Positions 52,038-62,413 of a stretch of 64,000 nucleotides of DNA are shown piece after piece; the stretch's first letter is position 1, and the number at the start of each line of letters is the position of its first letter. The notes under the pieces are model-generated. The model ran no database searches and had not been told where the DNA came from. It was given only the letters and a program-made list of their open reading frames with translations. Source of the stretch: Sistotremastrum niveocremeum HHB9708 (Eukaryota > Basidiomycota > Agaricomycetes > Sistotremastrales > Sistotremastraceae); assembly GCA_001630475.1 (NCBI GenBank), contig KV419430.1, positions 151,031-215,030 of the forward strand, in the 5' to 3' direction. A program made the position numbers and the translations under genes.

Positions 52038-52864
52038 TCACGAAGCATATTGACGCGTCCACTCTCGGCTAACGTTCTGAGCACCTTTCTCGTCTTCTTT
52101 GTAATGCTTCGCGACATCAGTAGCGAGGGGATCGTCGGGCTATGCGATAGCAGGATGAGCGCATGCAATCAGCGATAGGCACAAAGAACTTACGTTTGGA
52201 GATGAGAGGAGAGCTTGAACTGAGAGGAGAACAGTCCGGATCTGCAAAGCGGGTGACCATTTCTCTGGAAAGATCAGGATCAGCATATCGATCATAGTGG
52301 GTTGGTGACGACCGCGGTCTTGATTGTACCTTTCAAGATGTCCAGGCAAATTCTTCCCAGTTTATCTACGTTCAGACGTTCAGATCAGGCCCATTCCAAG
52401 ACTCCAGTTATGACTGGCAAACGTACCGATGTTGGGGTGGTAGATCTTGGTCAAGAACCTTACTTTCGGAGGGCTCATAGGATATTCTTCCGGCAAAAAT
52501 AATTCCAATTTGAATATGCCACCTGAGAAACCAGCGATCAATGCACCATTCTTAACACATCCATCTCCAACAGCCGAGATGGTGTTGATAGCACTGAATA
52601 GGAACATACCCTCAAAGGGACTTCCCTCAGGTCCGGTGATAGCCACATCGAAATATCTCAGATTGTCGTCGTGAGGAACCGCAGATATCCCAGGCGCAGG
52701 ATCGTTAACAAGTCGTTCTGTCTCCTATATCGACGCACAGAGAATCAGATCGTTTCGACGTGCAGACCGAGATTGGAGTAGGACCTTGATGATTCGCTAG
52801 ATTGCTTAGAGATCAGTACAGAGATCGATAGATGGATGGCGGAGGGTACTTTGGGAAGTGACAT
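52038..52864 (-). CDS. UBC13: Ubiquitin-conjugating enzyme E2 UBC13 (UBE2N)
   Basis: Seven or eight short exons rebuild a complete E2 of about 150 aa, the family length. It begins [23 protein letters not shown]13 with Mms2 makes Lys63-linked chains, chiefly in post-replication repair by polyubiquitylating PCNA. Seen motifs are [56 protein letters not shown] and the active-site Cys in [37 protein letters not shown] and [15 protein letters not shown] complete it, ending REWTRQYAS. Met and Ser-Pro-Ala positions typical of UBC13 ([12 protein letters not shown]) distinguish it from other E2s. The first intron comes directly after the codons for MSLPK. It is about 360 bp upstream of the RING gene, same direction. 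Confidence 0.95.
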
Positions 52865-53146
52865 TATTGGCTCTGCGTCTGGCTACGATTGAGATATAAA
52901 AGACTGGGCGTGTCGCAAGTCGTGTGAGAGACCGCTCAAGGTAACGACGGCGGAGGGCGATGAACGAAAGTGACTGAGCTTAGGACAGCGGAGATATCGG
53001 TCCCATGATGTATTCTCTCCATTCGGACGGTGTAGCAACTCGATCGTACGGCGTAAAGAAGATGTATAATATACAATGCGTCAAATAGAGCAGACCATAC
53101 TAGACTGGACCCAATAATTAAAGGAACGCGGGAGACAGGAAAAGCA

Positions 53147-54724
53147 CTACTGAGTGACTTTCCAAACAAAGTCCGAGACGGCATTCCAATACTCTCTCGT
53201 AGCGCAAGTGTCATCTACTCGGCATCAGTATCCATTGCACCAGGCCGAGGTGAAATGACTTACTGTGCCCCCTGTCCGGGAATTCGACCCAAACACCGCT
53301 TTCCCTTCCACTCCTCAGCGATATCTCCCAAAGATCAAGCATATGCTCTGGGGGTACGATAACGTCTGCTTTGCCTGAATCACCGTCTCAGTAACTTCGC
53401 ATTCTTATTATTAATGGGAAGACTGACCGGAAAGCATCATGATGGGAATTTGAGGCGGAATGAGAGGTAACCGTTCATCCGACGGCCATTTTTGGTGACA
53501 TAGCCATGAGAAAGGCCCCAGAAATGGCAATGCATTTGGTACAAGTCGAGGCTAAAACAGCATAAGAGTCAGATGTGATGACACCAGAGAAATTAGAACG
53601 CACGAGTGACGTGAATGTGTTCTCGACGATCATGGCATGTATTTTATCGGGGTTTCGTGAAGCCAAATCGATGGCTACTGCACCGCCTATTGATTGGCCG
53701 TACAGTATTATTTTTGTGCGAGAAATGACGGGGTGGTTGAGCAGATAGTCGAGTATAGTCTGGTGAGAGGTTCAATTATTGCCCGTTGTCCAGATTGACT
53801 GAAGCTACCTGGGCATCTGTCTTCAACCCTGCATGACGTCAGTCCACTTGCTCGCAGAAATAGGATGACCACGAACCTTTTTCGGACGGAACGCCTTCAC
53901 TATCGCCATAGCTATACACCCAAGTCAGAGGGCCTCTCAAGAACCGGTGATTCTGTAGATTTACCCGCGGTAGCATAGCATGGCAACATTACACCTCATG
54001 TGTCCGTAAAATATCTTCGCGAGAGGGATTCTCTGACCATAATTTCCTCCATTTCCATGGAACATAACTATCGTGGGTCGTGATAAGCTGATCTATTTCA
54101 CGGCAGTGATTCAATTAGAACTCCAGATCAATATGTGAGGGAGAAAGTGAGGGGCGTACGGATTCATCATGATCGTGTAACGTTCCATCCCGTGTCTCTT
54201 TCTGTACACTGCCAGAATCCTCCTTCTCTCCCTCCTTACTGTCAACGTTTCCTCCATTCTCGTCGTGATACTCAGCAGCATGAGCCGTGCTAGGCACAGC
54301 GCCCTCCTTCAACTTCATCCCCTGCATCATTAGATATCCTCGAATCTTGATCCCATCAGATGTCGTTAACGTCAGTCCTTCATACGGGATTCCGAACTGT
54401 CCAGGATTGGGAACAACTGCGAACCAGCTTTCCATCAGCTCTGCGTGGAACAACACTGAGCCTCGAGAACAAGACCTGTTCGTCCATCTGCTATGTGGCT
54501 GGGGTAAATCAGGTAGTTTTGGCCATAATAGAGCAGTCCAACGCCTGGAAATGGTCCATGAATCTCACACCAAGCATGAAAGACGACCTGTGGTACCAAT
54601 TGTAGAGAGTCCAACGGCGGAAGCAAATGCGCCCTGAACGAGATAAGGTTACCATCAGCTGCTCCTCAAGACTATCCAGCACTAGACATACCTTGGCATA
54701 CGACGTGAAGTTCGCGAAGGACAT
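53147..54724 (-). CDS. Bem46/ABHD13-like alpha/beta hydrolase
   Basis: Many small exons; the first four (54692-54724, 54588-54633, 54476-54544, and one beginning at 54440) join in phase. The N-terminus is MSFANFTSYAKGAFASAVG, then LLYYGQNYLIYPS, the membrane-anchoring start typical of Bem46. PYEGLTLTTSDGIKIRGYL begins the hydrolase. An acidic/His insert of about 50 residues lies between the first strands. The oxyanion motif is MFHGNGGNYGQRI. CYRGYGDSEG, the nucleophile elbow LYGQSIGGAVAIDLA, the Asp in SGKADVIVPPEHM, and the His in FPDRGHNDTCATREYW complete the triad. Fission yeast bem46 relates to polarity and Neurospora BEM46 to ascospore germination, both membrane-associated. The substrate is unknown. 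All catalytic residues are intact. Confidence 0.88.
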
Positions 54725-55022
54725 TACACCAAGGAGAAATATGGTACGCAGTTGAAACACGACTTTGGTGGCGATCACGGTTGAGACCGAAGACCACAAG
54801 CGCCTACGTACAGCATTCTCAATCAATCCACCCACGACTATGAAGGAATTGGAATTTGTTGTGTAAGGGGTGGTAGTACAATGGTATAATAAAGATAGTG
54901 TTATGTACATGAGGGGGAAATTACGTCGCGTCCAGCACACAAACATACAAACCTCGTCAGTGACCTAGGAAATCAAAATGAATAAAATGGGAGTCCATGA
55001 CCTCATCTAGAGAGCAAATGAA

Positions 55023-57368
55023 TCATAAAGTTTTATCTGTTGAGTCGCCGCTCTCGACACCCGTGAAATCAAGCCTTGGGTTACCCGTCATTCCTCTTCT
55101 TCTCTCAGCGAAGGCGATTGCGTCCCGACGGCCCTTAGGCACGTCTACCCAGAAGAAGATAACGAGGGATGCGGCCAGACACAGGCCGAACAGGAACGGA
55201 AAGCCATCCCAGTTGTTCCCGGTATCGTTGATGATGGCCTGAATTACATTGGGGCCGATGATCGAAGAAGCTCGGTTTGATAGACCGAAGAGGCCGAAAA
55301 ACTTGATAAGTGTGAGCATCAGGAGGCTATTGAAGAGGGGGGCCAATGCCTACCATGTTGTCGAAACCTGGTGGTGCGAGTTCGGCCATCATAGTTTGTG
55401 AGAAGGCATAATAAGGGGCTTGGACTGGGAGATCATAAGTACGCGATACACCAACAAATCGACGAGCATGACTTACACAATCCAAATACTACATTGTAGG
55501 CCCAGAATTCCCAACGATTATGGAACCCGATCTTATTCGTCCAGATACCGATCATACCCCACAGAGGTATTAAGACAGTGAAGATGTTTGTTACGACGAA
55601 CTGCTCATCAATCAGTCAAGCTCCTGAAGGTCGGACCATGGCTCTTACCATCGTCTTGGTTTTGATCTTCCAGTAACGTTGGATATACCAAAATCCGGCA
55701 GTACTGTAACTCTCCTCAGCGCTGAGTTCAAGACGAGGTAGAACGGCCATACCTCAAGATAGACGTCGCTGCTTGAGCTAGGCCAAGATATGTATTTTGG
55801 AGGAAAGAAAAAGAGAATTTGCTGTAACAAGATCAATCGCCGCACTCGCATCAAAGAATAATCTTGACTTACTCATTTTGAACAATGGAGACCAAGGTTC
55901 CTGTCGTGTTTAGCCCCTGTAGAAGAATTGTAAGCATTAGTAAACGGACACAGGTGGAAACCACGAACGTCTGCAAGTAAGAAAAATGCGAAAAGGTAGA
56001 CAAAGGTGTAAGGTAGCTCTTTGTACTGCCGACAGGCTCTCCATATCTGTTTCCATCCAATTGTAAGATAGTTCTCTCCAGGTGGCAGTTTGGGTCCCGG
56101 TCGGGGTTGCTGATAGATAACTGCAAGGTAGTTGTGAGCGAGTAGTCAGAATCGGATGGGCAGAGTTCATACACCACCAAATGCCGGTAATGGTCTAGAA
56201 TCGAATGTTAGTCTCACATAGAGCTACTCAAAGGGTCGACGGCGTACCCAGTAGGCGTTGGTAAGAAGAATGGTATAATTATCTACTCGAGGGTTTTTTG
56301 CCAAGGGCAACAGAACGCTCAGGTTGATGGCGAGCGTAAAGAGGTATCCGATATTACTGTGCATCTGTACACGGAATGATGAAAGTTTAGAGGCCACCCT
56401 CAGAGATGGGGCTCAAGACTCACGGTGCTAATATTACTAATTCGATTTTTCTCTAATGATTCTTCTCGCTCGTACTCCTCTGGCGTGATCTTCCCATCTT
56501 CAAGCTTCAGCCGTAATGCCCGCGAATGAGGTGTATTTCGTGCAAGACGAGGAAATAGAGCAGAATAGAAGACCAGAGTAGCACCATCTTAAGATTCGGG
56601 GGCCGTTAAAATGGGAGAAGCAATGCCATGTGATCGACTTACATGTGATGAAGCCCAGCATGTAGATGACCATTGCACTTCCCCACTTATCGGGGCCTTT
56701 TGCGATCAAGGGTCAGTTTTAGCTCGACGAAGCCCTTCCCAGATGGGCAAGGAGCAGAGATCGATGGACGTACCAACCAATCCAATACTCCCGAACTGAG
56801 CTCCCCAACATATCAGCGTCAAGACCAATAATAGCCAACGTCCAAAATTGCCATAGTCCGCCGCCGAACCGATAGTAGTGAAGATAAGGGTCATAAACTG
56901 TTTGAAGGGTTATCACGATGGCGATATGGTGGCGACGCAAAATTGACTCACCATGAAAGAAAGCCCATTTGCAATCAACACAACTGACGAGACAGACCGC
57001 TGTTTTCCCGCCCATGGTAATACGCATTGACCGGAAGAATTGGGGTCGGTGCAGCCAAGTCCTGTAACTGGATCTTTTCCAGCAGCAGTTGCAAGGCTTT
57101 GAAAGAGTGTCAACGAATATCCTAGGGGTCCAACACCATTGTCGCCATTATAATAAACTGTCGGCACAACGTCAATTGTCCACTCTTGGGTCCATGGTGT
57201 AGGCCACGCACGATAATATGACCACAGCTCTTGTCTCGTTACGACTGGTCCCTCTGCGTCGATATTTGTGATGTTCCACCCACGCTCATCGGAAGAGACC
57301 AATTCGGTCACTGGCGCATCAGTTCGTCTGAAGGCACGATCCTCGGTGACCAGAGGGGGTTGGGCCAT
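55023..57368 (-). CDS. Atg22-like vacuolar transporter (autophagy-related, MFS fold)
   Basis: At least ten exons; the first five (57212-57368, 56952-57157, 56774-56897, 56643-56696, 56424-56587) join in phase. Atg22 proteins export amino acids from the vacuole after autophagic breakdown. The start is MAQPPLVTEDRAF, followed by TRQELWSYYLYYNGDNGVG, the usual entry to TM1. The soluble loop includes LGCTDPNSSGQCVLPWAGK. FTTIGSAADYGNFGRW matches the TM2-TM3 region of the family. EDGKITPEEYEREESLEKN is the cytosolic loop. Later parts read KLPPGENYLTIGWKQIW, KELPYTFVYLFAFFLLAD, TLQNTYLGLAQAATSI and FFGLFGLSNRASSIIGPNV. The end is basic then acidic. Basidiomycetes carry several Atg22-like genes, so this need not be the orthologue of yeast Atg22. 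Confidence 0.9.
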
Positions 57369-57572
57369 AGTCTACAACGCTGCCTCAGTCTTGGATGATG
57401 GTGGAGTAGAGCGAAGGATGCAGGTCTAATTAGATTCCATCGACACACATGACTATTGGCGGAGAGATGCCGTCTGCTTTCTCATGGCCATGCGTCTCCG
57501 TGTGAAACAGCTATTCGCTCCTAACCTTCTCCGTCTAATCTCCGTCCGAACACTTCAATTGCATAAACATGA

Positions 57573-60087
57573 CTAGTACTCGTCGATATCATCTCCTTCC
57601 AGCCAGCCACCCTCATCATCGTCCTTCTCCTTCGCCGCCGTCCGTCTCGTGAACAGCATTTCTTCCGCACTTGGAATGTGGGGTACAGCAATATCACCGT
57701 CATCCTCAATTTCCCTCCCATGTGCTCCCCCAGTGCCGGCGGTCCAAGAGAATGGCATCCTCAACCACTGGGTTGCAAAAGGGGCGCCTCGTCCTATCAT
57801 AGGCAATTCCATTAGTTCGGCCTTCCCCGGAGATAGCGTCATATAAGACATACCCTCTAGGCTCAACCTGGCGTTCAAAAGCCCACCAAGCTCCGTCACG
57901 ACGGCATCCCTAGTCCAGCCCCCGACTCTCCTCGGTATACCGTCGGGATCACTGTTCTCCCCGAGGCTTTCGCGGTCTAGCCAATCTCTGAGATCAACCA
58001 TTGCAGTTTCACATTCTCGACTCTTCTTTAACTCGTCGAAAAACTCTGGCTTGTATAACTTCTGGCTCCGCCTCGTGACAGGACTGGGAAGGGAGTGAAG
58101 CACGCCAAGCGACACCAAATGGAACCTGTACGGGTTCGCGTGTTGCCACTATACCCCGGAATCAAGATCAGATTGAGGTTCTTCCTCCCACGAATTGGAA
58201 CCCACCCAATGTTCCCCTGACGCGTCAACACAGCTCAGCCATTCACTTACATCTCCACACTGGTCGACATTATCACAAAATTGAACATAATTTTGGTGTA
58301 AGTACAACGAGAAGAGCGACGAGTCGACGCTAGCGTCTGCGTATATTTTCTGGAGGCGGCAAATTTTAATCGTGACATTGCACGAATGTATCGATGAACG
58401 CACCTCTATATCCACCTTGCTGGCAGCTCTATTGTGACCAGCCAGATAGTCCGGCAAAGGGGTTGGATCCTTTATTTGAGCCCATGCCTCCGCTTCCTTC
58501 TCTCGATCCTTCTGACTCGAAGAAGCATTCGGAGGATCTCCCTTCCCTGTGATGCTACCGTCAATTATCCCACCACTGACCGAGAAAGATACGTTCAAAC
58601 GACCTACGTTTATTATACAGAATTTTACCAAGCAGATGGAAGAGAGCCAGCGACTGTTCTCTCCGGGTAATGGCTTCAATAGCCACTGTTAAATTTTTTC
58701 CCTTCCTCGTTCGTTTTTTGACAGGCTCTTTGGACCCTTTGTTGATAACGGAAGCAAATTGCAGAGCCATTAGGGCGCTTCGGATATCTCCGTTCGATGA
58801 TTCGATCATCATATCCATGTCTTCCTTTGAAGGCATCTGTGAGCCACCGGAAGATACCTCCGCCTGGACAATCTTCTGCAATGCTTTGCGCATGAGTGTA
58901 GACGCGATTGGATTGAAACTAGGAAAATATTGAAATTGGGAACCTTCCCTGTATTCGCAGTACTCACGATATTTGGGTAATATATGGGGACTGCAATAAA
59001 GCCGGCGGCAGAATCGTCCGTACGTCGAAGACTTCCTTATGCCAAGGAGGCCCTTCCCGGGATTCTCCCCGTAATCCTGAGTCGCTCACGATGATGATAA
59101 GAGGAGTAACAGGCGGCGAATCGAGAAAGGCAACTAAAGAGGCATGGAACGCGCTTTGGGTACCTGGGTGAAGGATATTCGGCATGTCTTCCACAAGAAC
59201 GATTTGTTTCGAGGGTCCACTTTGTGACGACGAAGATCCATTCGAAGGCTCGGAACGAACAAGAACAGATTGATATAATGCGCGATTCAAAAATGCGTCA
59301 AATTTTTGCGATACGCTCTCCCAATCTGGTGAAAGGTTGAGGATAGGCGAATAGTGAAGCCAACAGCTGCGCACCTATGTCCATCCCTTCATAGAATTCT
59401 TCGCTAGCATTTCTCCATTCCGATATCGCAAAGCCGCATTGCTTCGCCAGGACACGGACCGTAGCCGTCTTTCCCACTCCAGCTGGACCAGTAAGTACGA
59501 GAATTCTCTGTCGAAGTCTTTGAGGGTGCAATTGCAACGAGATATGGAAAGCGTAGCGTACGCGATATTTCTTGAGAGTGCCATTGGCGCCACCATCTCG
59601 AGCTTCAAGGAGCCAATTCCTGACGTCGTTGATTTTCTTCTTATGAACCGCGAGGTCTTCCTATCTGGTTCGATGCAGCATATTCCAAGAACGAAAAGAG
59701 AGTCTCCTTACCTCGCTTTGCGGTGCATGTATATCAACCCACAGGGTGTCGTCTGTACAAAGTTATTAGTCACTTGCCAACATTCATTGCAGACAGACGT
59801 ACCTGTCTGTGAATCAATTCGAAAGGAAGGGGTCGCTGCTTTCTCCTTTCCTTTGCCTTTCACATCCTTCGGCTTCACGTCGAGGGGAGCCAGGAACTGC
59901 ACAACCATGAACAGTCCATATATTAGTTTGGATAGAAGCATACCGCGGATATTGGCTTCGCAGCAGAAACCTTTCTTGTACTCGTCGAACTTTGAGAAGC
60001 TGATTTTGAAGCTACTGGTCCTGGACTATCGAGTCTCAAGGTACTTTTGCCTTTCGTGGTCTTCGGATTGGTTCGCGTAGGTCCCAT
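57573..60087 (-). CDS. RAD17: Checkpoint clamp loader RAD17
   Basis: About nine exons, roughly 600-650 aa. RAD17 replaces Rfc1 in the alternative clamp loader that places the 9-1-1 ring at damaged DNA and starts the ATR checkpoint. The start at 60087 (MGPTRTNPKTTKGKSTLRL) leads a basic Ser-rich N-terminus. TLWVDIHAPQSEEDLAVHKK corresponds to the family WV(D)xYxPxxxxELAVHKKK block. The Walker A is LTGPAGVGKTATVRVLA. Walker B is probably IVLVEDMPN. A sensor region (PLIIIVSDSG) follows, then SFNPIASTLMRKAL and SSNGDIRSALMALQF. LFHLLGKILYNKRKGDPP is a RAD17 hallmark. HQNYVQFC and FHLVSLGVLHSLPSPVTRR restore across introns. The C-terminus ends in acidic EGDDIDEY. In animals the phosphorylated Ser-Gln sites lie in this part, but none was assigned here. 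Confidence 0.92.
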
Positions 60088-60503
60088 GCTTTTCAAGAGA
60101 GGCTTTGTAGTGAGGTACCAGAAGAATAGACGTGTGGCAGCGCTGAGACTGTCCAACTGTCTTCTGGTCGCAGACGTAAGGAGGAATGTTTGGCTTTATT
60201 TGCGTTTGTCGACGCGTTGAGCTTTCGTTCCACAACGATGAGCTGGCTTCAGCGTTGGCTTTCGGGTGAACGTCCTTTTCAATTGGATCCAGATATTTCG
60301 TCAAGGAGGTGATTCTAGTTCAAGCCCTAATTCTTTTCTCGGAAAACAATTCATGTCTAATATAATTATTGATTATTACAGTGAGTGAAACAAGGTGTCA
60401 TGTTAGCACAATCGGATCGATCGTCCAAAATCTAGCAATCATCTATACTTGAAGGGGGCCCTTCGAACTCTTCCAGACACGCCCTACCCATCTGTAGTCA
60501 GGA
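60088..60503. other. Intergenic between RAD17 and gene B
   Basis: About 415 bp with RAD17's promoter and gene B's 3' UTR. No other feature seen. Confidence 0.5.
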
Positions 60504-61703
60504 TCAGTTGTCTTCGTATTCTAGCGTTTTAGCTTCAAAGTCTGCGGCCAGGGTTCTGAATTCCGTACGCTGGGTCGATGTTAACTGATAAACCCATAAC
60601 AGTGTCACGATACAAGACTCACTGTGATACCTCTAGGGACGGCATCCAACTCTCTGGCCTCAGATCGCTCACATCTATCGTGGCAGGAAATCGATCAATC
60701 TCCCGGCGACACTCCTTGATGTAGTGCTGGCGCACGAGAGGCGATACACTCCCCGAGCCTCGTATCTCAAAGTGATTGAACTGCGGAATGTCAACACATG
60801 CTTCCTGACCGATATGCCGCGATGAAACATACCAGTTCATGGCGACATTCCGCCAATCGCGAGTTTGCCACGGATAAGTTCAGAGTTTCAAAGCCCTCGT
60901 CCACGGAGAAGGCGGGGACCGTTTTGTTGATGTTCTTGGTCACTCGATGTAGTGGACCGTTCGATAGGTCCAATATACGCGTGGCCCCCATGAAGCACAA
61001 CCACTACGGCACTCTGAGTCAATGGTCTTGTTCGGCAGACGAACCTGGCTTACATCATTGCTGTTCCGTTCTAGAATGTCTATGGCCAGGTGAGCTTTCT
61101 CTAAACGACTACTAAACCATGTCCAGACTCCGGGAAACCAGTTCAGGCATGCATGTCCCAGGAGTACCCTGTTCCAATAAGTCGTTGATTTTTGACGATA
61201 TAAGATATAGGAGCTTTGTGAGACGTACGTGGCTTTCAGCAGGTCTCTCAACTCTTCATCATTACGGTGGCCCCCAGATAATGCCCTGTCGACCGCGTTT
61301 CCACAGACGTGAAAGAGCTGTTTGCACATCGGAAACTGTTCCTCCGTCGATGAAATATAACCGGAAATCTGGGTGCTAACATCAGCGACCTCAACACCAT
61401 GTGAATAACCGGATAGAGCCTCACTTTCATCTTCTCAGGATCCAGTCGGATGACACCATGAAATGCGACGATGCAAGCCAGTGCCAGTGAGCTCTCCGTA
61501 TCATGCTCAGAGTCGTCTTCGGGAGGGCGAAGAATTGATCTGGCCAGCGTGTCTAAAATTCGTCCTTGGTCTGGCGGGTCGAGTACGATAAAAAGGCCAC
61601 CAGAATCGTTGGGATCAAGGAAATCGAAGATATATTCCACGCCCTCTTCCATACAAACGAAAGGTGGGAAGGAACCAGACTCCCATTCGACACTCTGTTC
61701 CAT
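60504..61703 (-). CDS. Uncharacterised protein B, paralogue of gene A at 7444-8779
   Basis: No known family was recognised. Six exons (61425-61703, 61229-61368, 61054-61168, 60833-61003, 60631-60780, 60504-60584) give 311 aa in consistent phase. Introns are 46-60 nt. The start is MEQSVEWESGSFPPFVCMEEG. Blocks shared with gene A are LALACIVAFHGVIRLDPEK, VLLGHACLNWFPG (A: VLLIQASFKYYPK), TRILDLSNGPLHR, SRLAECRHEL, FNHFEIRGSG, LVRQHYIKECRREI and RPESWMPSL. No signal peptide, membrane segment, metal cluster or catalytic motif is apparent. The protein is mildly acidic and mixed alpha/beta in look. Gene B is on the opposite strand to A, about 52 kb away, and its frame is cleaner. It is probably the functional copy, or at least the better reference for the family. 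Confidence 0.75.
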
Positions 61704-62290
61704 GCCGATGTAGGGGGCTACTCGTGGGATGATAAAGGGGGGAGATTCTTAATCTGAGGTGTTGGAAACATGAGATCGTCTAGGTTCTTATGTATCACGA
61801 TTGATGCCAGGGGCAACACCCCGAAAGACAAGTGGCATGTTGAGCTAGCGACGACTCTTCTTCCCGTTGCTGTTTGTATCCTCGGTGCCACAATGCCAAA
61901 GAAAACGGTCGTTACATTAAATCCCAATGCGTATAATATCCTTGTCTTATCAATGTTGATATATCATTGACACTTTGATATAAAAGCGAGCCAAGCCTAA
62001 GGTTCTGTGGGCGGGATGCGGTTTCGCGCTCGAGCATCGATGAATGTGTTGGAAGTACCTGATGGACCCAGCTCAAGCTCTCCTGGGTTCCTCGTTCACG
62101 TCGAGACAGGGTCGCCTTTGCTCATCGAGAAACGGAAACCTCTGCATACTAGATGAAAATAATTATGTGGCTCTTTGCCGCAGCCCGTGATACTTGTGTA
62201 TAAGAAAAAGTCTGACCATCAATTGCGAGTATAAGAAAAGAAATACGTATGGAGGAAAAAGAGAACAGGAAGTATTATAGTAAGAAGGAG
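61704..62290. other. Promoter side of gene B and 3' side of U6
   Basis: About 590 bp, no gene recognised. Confidence 0.5.
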
Positions 62291-62295
62291 GAAAA

Positions 62296-62413
62296 TAAAT
62301 ATTGAGAGCCGAAGCTCTTCCACTCTGATTAAGCGTGTCATCCTTGTGCAGGGGCCATGCTAATCTTCTCTGTATCGTTCCAAGTATTATGTAAGCAACC
62401 CCGAAGGGTGCAC
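62296..62413 (-). ncRNA. U6: U6 spliceosomal snRNA
   Basis: Reading the minus strand, the conserved U6 core is unmistakable. GGAACGATACAGAGAAGATT includes the ACAGAGA box that pairs with 5' splice sites (62367-62373 on plus). It is followed by AGCATGGCCCCTGCAC with the catalytic AGC triad, and AAGGATGACACGC, the internal stem-loop. The 5' end near 62413 folds as GCACCC-TTCG-GGGTTGC, the usual 5' stem-loop. The 3' part contains AGAGC-TTCG-GCTCT and then ATATTTATTTT, a T-run expected of RNA polymerase III termination. The length of about 118 nt is slightly more than the usual 100-110. No intron interrupts it. The exact ends are estimated. Confidence 0.93.

Noticed and set aside
54997-55242. Plus-strand frame opposite the Atg22-like gene
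   Set aside because: The minus strand carries clear family sequence here, so this is a shadow.
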